From assembly GCA_964457725.1 (NCBI GenBank), contig CAYWGQ010000002.1, forward strand, positions 49,187 through 113,186: a stretch of 64,000 nt of DNA, written 5' to 3'. Both the position numbers and the translations under genes were made by a program. The notes below the pieces were generated by a model. The model worked only from the letters and a program-made list of their open reading frames with translations. It was not told the DNA's origin and ran no database searches. Shown here one piece after another: positions 60,200-64,000 of this stretch. Source of the DNA: FEN-1219 sp964457725 (lineage in GTDB: Bacteria; Pseudomonadota; Gammaproteobacteria; Steroidobacterales; Rariloculaceae). Each line of letters opens with the position of its first letter. The stretch's first letter is position 1.

Positions 60200-60634
60200 A
60201 TGGTGAGGCGAGCAGCGGCGCTAGCCTTGCTCGCGGCGTTCTGCCTTCCCGGCGGCGCCGCGGCGCAGGTTTTCGGCTTGCAGGATCTTTCTGGCGAGGA
60301 GCTCTTCGAGCGTTTCTGCGCGGCCTGCCACGGCACCGAGGCGCGCGGCGACGGGCCGGTCGCCCAGTCGCTGAACGTCGCCGTGCCCGATCTGACGCGC
60401 CTCGCCGAGCGGCGCGGCGGGCGGTTCCCGGCGCACGAGGTCCGTGAGACCATCGACGGCCGGTCCCTCGTCCGGGCGCACGGCACCCGCACGATGCCCG
60501 TGTGGGGGTACGAGCTGTGGATGGAGCAGGGCGGCGACGTGACCGCGGAGGCCGACGCGCGTTCGCTGATCGGACGCCTCGTGCGGTATCTCGAGTCGAT
60601 TCAGGTAGTCGCCGACCCGGCGCTGCCGCGCTGA
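60200..60634 (+). CDS. Class I cytochrome c, periplasmic
   Basis: A 144-residue protein with a signal peptide (cleaved near GAAAQ, residue 22) and a single heme site FCAACHG near residue 45. The axial methionine is probably in TRTMPVWG near residue 100, a normal class I cytochrome c pattern. It carries electrons in the periplasm. ATG at 60200 is used; a GTG at 60188 would add four residues. It is the last gene before the nusA operon leader. The terminator-like hairpin at 60776 may also end this transcript. Confidence 0.85.
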   Translation: MVRRAAALALLAAFCLPGGAAAQVFGLQDLSGEELFERFCAACHGTEARGDGPVAQSLNVAVPDLTRLAERRGGRFPAHEVRETIDGRSLVRAHGTRTMPVWGYELWMEQGGDVTAEADARSLIGRLVRYLESIQVVADPALPR

Positions 60635-60717
60635 TGGCCCGCGTCGCCTACCGTCGCGGCGCGCTTTTTGCTAGCATGTGCACGGTTTTAGCGGAGCATC
60701 GGCTCGGCCAAGCTGGA

Positions 60718-60734
60718 GATTCCTAATTGGAATC
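60718..60734 (+). repeat. Hairpin in rimP leader region
   Basis: GATTCC, loop TAATT, GGAATC. The surrounding 60 bases (60715-60775) are much richer in A/T than the neighbourhood. It may belong to an upstream transcript or to a structured leader ending at the terminator at 60776. Confidence 0.35.
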
Positions 60735-60775
60735 AATAGGTTGGGGCTGGATGATAACCCAGATGGTTAGGTAGG

Positions 60776-60801
60776 AAGCCCCGTCTCGGGGCTTTTTGTT
60801 T
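60776..60801 (+). terminator. Intrinsic terminator, first of two before rimP
   Basis: AAGCCCC, loop GTCTC, GGGGCTT then TTTGTTT. An upstream GGGGCT at 60743-60748 can pair with the left arm AGCCCC instead, so a competing anti-terminator form is possible. The terminator stands 93 bases before the rimP start. Confidence 0.8.
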
Positions 60802-60853
60802 AGTCGAGCTTGGGTCGCCGAGCGGCGGCCGGAGGAGAGCGCCGACGACAAGA

Positions 60854-60876
60854 ATGGGCCTTCGGCCCATTTTTTG
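60854..60876 (+). terminator. Second intrinsic terminator, rimP leader
   Basis: ATGGGCC, loop TTC, GGCCCAT running into six T. It ends only 18 bases before the rimP start codon. Hairpins with this outline precede rimP in other Gammaproteobacteria (a rimP leader motif is catalogued in Rfam), suggesting attenuation of the nusA operon. Confidence 0.8.
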
Positions 60877-60893
60877 TTTGCCGGTCCCGTGGA

Positions 60894-61373
60894 GTGGGCC
60901 AGACCGTAGACAAGGAGAAGCTGATCGCGCTGTTGGAGCCGCCGTTGCGGGCGCTCGGGTACGAGCTCGCGGACTTGGACGCCCATGCGGGGCGGAACGG
61001 TCTGCTGCGCATCTATATCGACCGGGTGCCGGGCGGTGTGACGCTGGAGGATTGCGAGAGGGTCAGCAACCAGATCAGCGCGTTCCTCGACGTCGAGGAC
61101 CCCCAGCCCGGGAGCTACGTGCTCGAGGTGTCCTCACCCGGCCTCGACAGGCGTCTGCGGACGCTCGAGCAGTTCGAGCGTTTCACCGGGGAGCCGGTGC
61201 GCGTCGAGCTGAAGCGGCTGCACGAGGGCAAGCGTCGGCTGAAAGGAGAGATTGCGGGCGTCGCCGAGAACGCGGTGCTCGTCGCGGCGGAGGGTCGAAC
61301 GTGGCGATTCGAGCTCGGCGACATCGCCGAAGCGCGGCTCGTGCCGCAATTTGGGAAGCGATCGGGTGACTGA
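60894..61373 (+). CDS. rimP: Ribosome maturation factor RimP
   Basis: A 159-residue cytoplasmic protein needed for assembly of the 30S head. The first domain has LIALLEPPLRALGYELADLD and GRNGLLRIYIDRVPGGVTLEDCERVSNQ; the second has YVLEVSSPGLDRRLRT and the final FELGDIAEARLVP, all family landmarks. GTG at 60894 is the only in-frame start after the terminator. It leads the rimP-nusA-infB operon, with nusA four bases after the stop. Confidence 0.94.
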   Translation: MGQTVDKEKLIALLEPPLRALGYELADLDAHAGRNGLLRIYIDRVPGGVTLEDCERVSNQISAFLDVEDPQPGSYVLEVSSPGLDRRLRTLEQFERFTGEPVRVELKRLHEGKRRLKGEIAGVAENAVLVAAEGRTWRFELGDIAEARLVPQFGKRSGD

Positions 61374-61376
61374 ACG

Positions 61377-62879
61377 ATGAGCAAGGAAATCTTGATGGTA
61401 GTGGACGCCGTCTCGAACGAGAAAGGCGTCGACAAAGAGGTCATCTTCCAGGCGATCGAAGCGGCGCTCGCGTCGGCCACGCGTAAGCGTTACGGCGAGG
61501 ACATCGACGTGCGGGTGTCGATCGACCGCACGACCGGCGATTACGAGACGTTCCGGCGCTGGAAGGTGTTTGCCGACGATTCGACCGAGCTTCAGGAACC
61601 CGCGCGCGAGCTGAGGATGCAGGACGCGCTCGAGATCGACCCGAACGCCAAGCCCGGCGACTACGTCGAGGAGCCGATGGAGTCCGTCGAGTTCGGCCGG
61701 ATCGCCGCACAGACCGCAAAGCAGGTCATCGTGCAGAAGGTGCGCGAGGCCGAGCGGGAGCAGGTCGTCGAGGAGTTCCGAGACCGCGTCGGGCAGCTCT
61801 TGTCCGGGATCGTCAAGCGCGTCGACCGAAACGGTGCGTACATCGATCTTGGCGGCAACGCGGAGGGCTTCATTCCGCGCGAGAACTTAATCCCCCGAGA
61901 GCCGATCAAACCCCAGGACCGTGTGAAGAGCCTGCTCCGCGAGGTGCGCTCGGAGCCGCGGGGGCCGCAGCTCTTTCTGACGCGGACCGCCCCCGAGTTC
62001 CTGATCGAGCTCTTCAAGATCGAGGTGCCGGAGGTCGGCCAAGGGCTGATCCAGATCCTGGGCGCCGCCCGTGACCCGGGGCTACGCGCGAAAATCGCCG
62101 TCAAGAGCAACGATCCCCGAATCGACCCGGTCGGTGCGTGCGTCGGCATGCGCGGCTCGCGCGTGCAAGCGGTGTCGAACGAGCTCGCGGGCGAGCGCGT
62201 CGACATCATCCTCTACGACGAGAACCCTGCGCAGTTCGTGATCAACGCGATGTCGCCGGCCGAGGTGATCTCGATCGTCGTCGACGAGGACGCGCACAGC
62301 ATGGACATCGCGGTCGAGGAGGACAAGCTGTCGCAGGCGATCGGTCGAGGCGGCCAGAACATCCGGCTCGCGAGCGAGCTCACCGGCTGGGAGCTGAACG
62401 TGATGACCGAGAGCGCGGCCGAGGAGAAGAGCGAGAAGGAAGCGCGCGAGCTCGTGCAGAACTTCATGAAGGAGCTCGACGTCGACGAGGACGTCGCGAC
62501 GATCCTGGTGCAGGAGGGCTTCTCCTCGCTCGAGGAGATCGCTTACGTGCCGGCGAGCGAGCTGCTCGCGATCGAGGAGTTCGATCAGGACATCGTGAAC
62601 GAGCTTCGTTCGCGGGCGCGGGACGTGCTGATCACGCAGGCGATCGTCAGCGAGGAAGTGATCGACCAGGCGGAGCCCGCGGAGGATCTGTTGAGCCTCG
62701 AGGGCATGGATCGCGAGCTCGCCCTGGAGCTCGCGAGCCGCGGCATCGTGACCCGCGAGGATCTCGCCGAGCAGGCCGTCGACGATCTGGAGGAAATCGA
62801 GAATCTCGACCCGGACCGCGCGGCGCAACTGATCATGGCCGCACGGGCGCACTGGTTCGAGAGCGGGCAGCAGGCCTGA
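61377..62879 (+). CDS. nusA: Transcription elongation/termination factor NusA
   Basis: A 500-residue RNA polymerase-bound factor. Order: N-terminal domain (1-130), S1 domain with GIVKRVDRNGAYIDLG (near 145), KH1 and KH2 (APEFLIELFKIEVPE, GACVGMRGSRVQAV, AIGRGGQNIRLASEL), then two acidic helix-hairpin-helix repeats (about 365-430 and 440-500). The two C-terminal repeats are the enteric/gammaproteobacterial form. It sits in the same operon as rimP and infB and may act on the tandem leader terminators. Confidence 0.97.
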   Translation: MSKEILMVVDAVSNEKGVDKEVIFQAIEAALASATRKRYGEDIDVRVSIDRTTGDYETFRRWKVFADDSTELQEPARELRMQDALEIDPNAKPGDYVEEPMESVEFGRIAAQTAKQVIVQKVREAEREQVVEEFRDRVGQLLSGIVKRVDRNGAYIDLGGNAEGFIPRENLIPREPIKPQDRVKSLLREVRSEPRGPQLFLTRTAPEFLIELFKIEVPEVGQGLIQILGAARDPGLRAKIAVKSNDPRIDPVGACVGMRGSRVQAVSNELAGERVDIILYDENPAQFVINAMSPAEVISIVVDEDAHSMDIAVEEDKLSQAIGRGGQNIRLASELTGWELNVMTESAAEEKSEKEARELVQNFMKELDVDEDVATILVQEGFSSLEEIAYVPASELLAIEEFDQDIVNELRSRARDVLITQAIVSEEVIDQAEPAEDLLSLEGMDRELALELASRGIVTREDLAEQAVDDLEEIENLDPDRAAQLIMAARAHWFESGQQA

Positions 62880-62900
62880 GGCCGCCCGGGGAGTAAGCAT

Positions 62901-64000
62901 ATGGCGGAAGTGACAGTCGCGGATTTCGCAAAAGTACTGAAGGTGCCGGTCGATCGGCTGCTCGTGCAGCTGGACGAGGCCGGCATCAAGGTGGCGGGCG
63001 CCGACGATACCATCAGCGAGGACGCGAAGCTCGAGCTCCTCACGCATCTGCGGCGCGCGCACGGCCGCTCGGATCCGTCCGCCTCGGCCCCGCGACGCAT
63101 CACGCTGAAGAGAAAATCGCAGAGCGAGCTCAGGCTCTCCGGCGGTCAAGGGCGCTCGCGCACCGTGAACGTCGAGGTGCGGCAGAAGCGCACGTATATC
63201 AAGCGCGACGTGCTCGAGGAGCAGGCGCGCAAGCAGCAGGAGGAGCTCGACGCCAAGCGCCGCGCCGAGGAAGAGGCGCGTCTCGAGGCGGAGCGGCAGG
63301 AGCGCGAGCGGCGCGAGGCCGAGGAGCGCGAGCGGCTCGAGCGCGAGCAGCGCGAGGCCGAGGAGCGCCGGCGCGCCGAGGAAGAGAGCCGCAAGGCGGC
63401 AGCGGCCGCGGACGAGGAGGCCGCGCGCGCCCGCGCGGCCGCAGAGGCTCCCGCGGCGCCGGAAGCCGCCCCCGCGGCGCCCGCCGCGCCCGCGGCGCCT
63501 GCTCCGGCCGCGAAGGAAGCGCCGAAGCGGGCCGAGCCCGACCGCCGGCACAAGGTGAAGGGCGGGAAGGCCGCGGCCGACGACCACACGCTGCACGTCG
63601 CCGACGGCATGGCCGGCCGGCGCCGCAAGAAGCAACAGCGCGTACGCAGGCGCGGTGTCCCGGTTGCCGGCGACGCGCAGCACGGCTTCGAGCGACCGAC
63701 GGCGCCCGTCGTCCGCGAGGTCGAGATTCCGGCGACGATCACCGTCAGCGAGCTCGCCCAGCGCATGGCGATCAAAGCCACCGAGGTCATCAAGGCCCTG
63801 ATGAAGATGGGCATGATGGTGACCATCAATCAGGTGATCGACCAGGACACGGCCGTGCTCGTCGTCGAGGAGCTCGGTCATACCGCGAAGCCGCTGAAGG
63901 AAACGGCGATCGAGGATCAGCTTCTCGAGTCGATCGACCAGGCGGCCGCCGACGTCGAAGAAGTGCCGCGCGCGCCCGTCGTCACGATCATGGGACACGT
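62901..64000 (+). CDS. infB: Translation initiation factor IF-2 (N-terminal part, cut by window end)
   Basis: The first 366 residues of IF-2. Residues 1-50 form the N-terminal IF2_N domain (VTVADFAKVLKVPVDRLL), followed by a long charged coil of Glu/Arg/Ala (about 100-185), an Ala/Pro-rich linker (190-210), a basic stretch, then the second IF2_N-type domain (TVSELAQRMAIKATEVIKAL). The window ends at VVTIMGHV, just before the GTP-binding loop. It recruits initiator tRNA to the 30S subunit. The ATG at 62901 follows CGGGGAGTAAGC. Confidence 0.97.
   Translation, partial: MAEVTVADFAKVLKVPVDRLLVQLDEAGIKVAGADDTISEDAKLELLTHLRRAHGRSDPSASAPRRITLKRKSQSELRLSGGQGRSRTVNVEVRQKRTYIKRDVLEEQARKQQEELDAKRRAEEEARLEAERQERERREAEERERLEREQREAEERRRAEEESRKAAAAADEEAARARAAAEAPAAPEAAPAAPAAPAAPAPAAKEAPKRAEPDRRHKVKGGKAAADDHTLHVADGMAGRRRKKQQRVRRRGVPVAGDAQHGFERPTAPVVREVEIPATITVSELAQRMAIKATEVIKALMKMGMMVTINQVIDQDTAVLVVEELGHTAKPLKETAIEDQLLESIDQAAADVEEVPRAPVVTIMGH

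Noticed and set aside
60634..60893. tRNA gene upstream of rimP, as in some Gammaproteobacteria
   Set aside because: No acceptor stem, T-loop sequence or CCA end could be found. The region holds only hairpins and two terminators.
63240..63530. Tandem repeat in the infB region
   Set aside because: The Glu/Arg coil and Ala/Pro linker are normal low-complexity parts of IF-2.
1..64000. CRISPR array, prophage or defence island
   Set aside because: No regularly spaced repeats, integrase, transposase, Cas, restriction or toxin-antitoxin gene was recognised anywhere.

Overview
The window reads as a chromosomal segment of a very GC-rich Gammaproteobacterium, probably an uncultured soil, sediment or host-associated lineage near Steroidobacterales/Woeseiales. 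The evidence is the rimP-nusA-infB operon with a two-module NusA C terminus, an MltB-type transglycosylase, a YihY protein, MetX/MetY methionine synthesis, tripartite tricarboxylate transport, and a dense set of secreted domains of unknown function (DUF6152, DUF1552, DUF1592, DUF3500). The placement is an inference. I see no tRNA, rRNA, CRISPR array, transposase, integrase or phage gene. Apart from one short AT-rich patch, codon use looks uniform.

Layout. 1-3.2 kb: the start of an OsmC-family gene on the minus strand, then metX-metY-CoA-binding protein. 3.3-5.8 kb: a Tat-exported zinc alcohol dehydrogenase homologue, then a TraR/DksA protein and a lipoprotein. 5.9-12.2 kb: a tctABC solute transporter joined to a TauD dioxygenase, facing a second TauD gene and an amine oxidase. 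12.2-16.1 kb: a DUF6152 fusion protein, a coiled-coil protein, a membrane GTPase and a YkgJ-type cysteine cluster protein. 16.2-25.2 kb: a cytochrome c'-like protein, a degenerate metallo-beta-lactamase-fold protein, the DUF1592/DUF1552/ankyrin trio, and another secreted pair. 25.4-27.5 kb: a GDSL hydrolase and a membrane protein. 27.7-33.5 kb: a complete RsbR-RsbS-RsbT stressosome operon leading into a phosphatase and two histidine kinases, with no sigma factor. 33.5-35.6 kb: an ATP-grasp ligase overlapping a zinc metallopeptidase. 35.7-38.7 kb: a DUF6152 operon. 38.8-42.3 kb: a spermidine-synthase-like membrane fusion and YihY. 42.4-47 kb: further DUF6152 and WDGD-motif proteins and a PQQ dehydrogenase. 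47-60.6 kb: mixed envelope and housekeeping genes. 60.6-64 kb: an RNA leader with two intrinsic terminators, then rimP-nusA-infB, with infB cut by the window end.

The strongest candidate for something undescribed is a repeated periplasmic module. Four DUF6152 domains each begin, after a predicted signal cleavage site, with His-His-Ser. Six secreted proteins share a Trp-Asp/Glu-Gly-Asp signature or are recognisable relatives. The two kinds lie side by side in three places and are fused into one polypeptide at 12205-13218. With c-type cytochromes, a PQQ dehydrogenase and metallo-beta-lactamase-fold proteins nearby, this suggests a metal-dependent, possibly copper-binding, periplasmic oxidation or degradation system. 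The function is an inference and no substrate is visible in the sequence.
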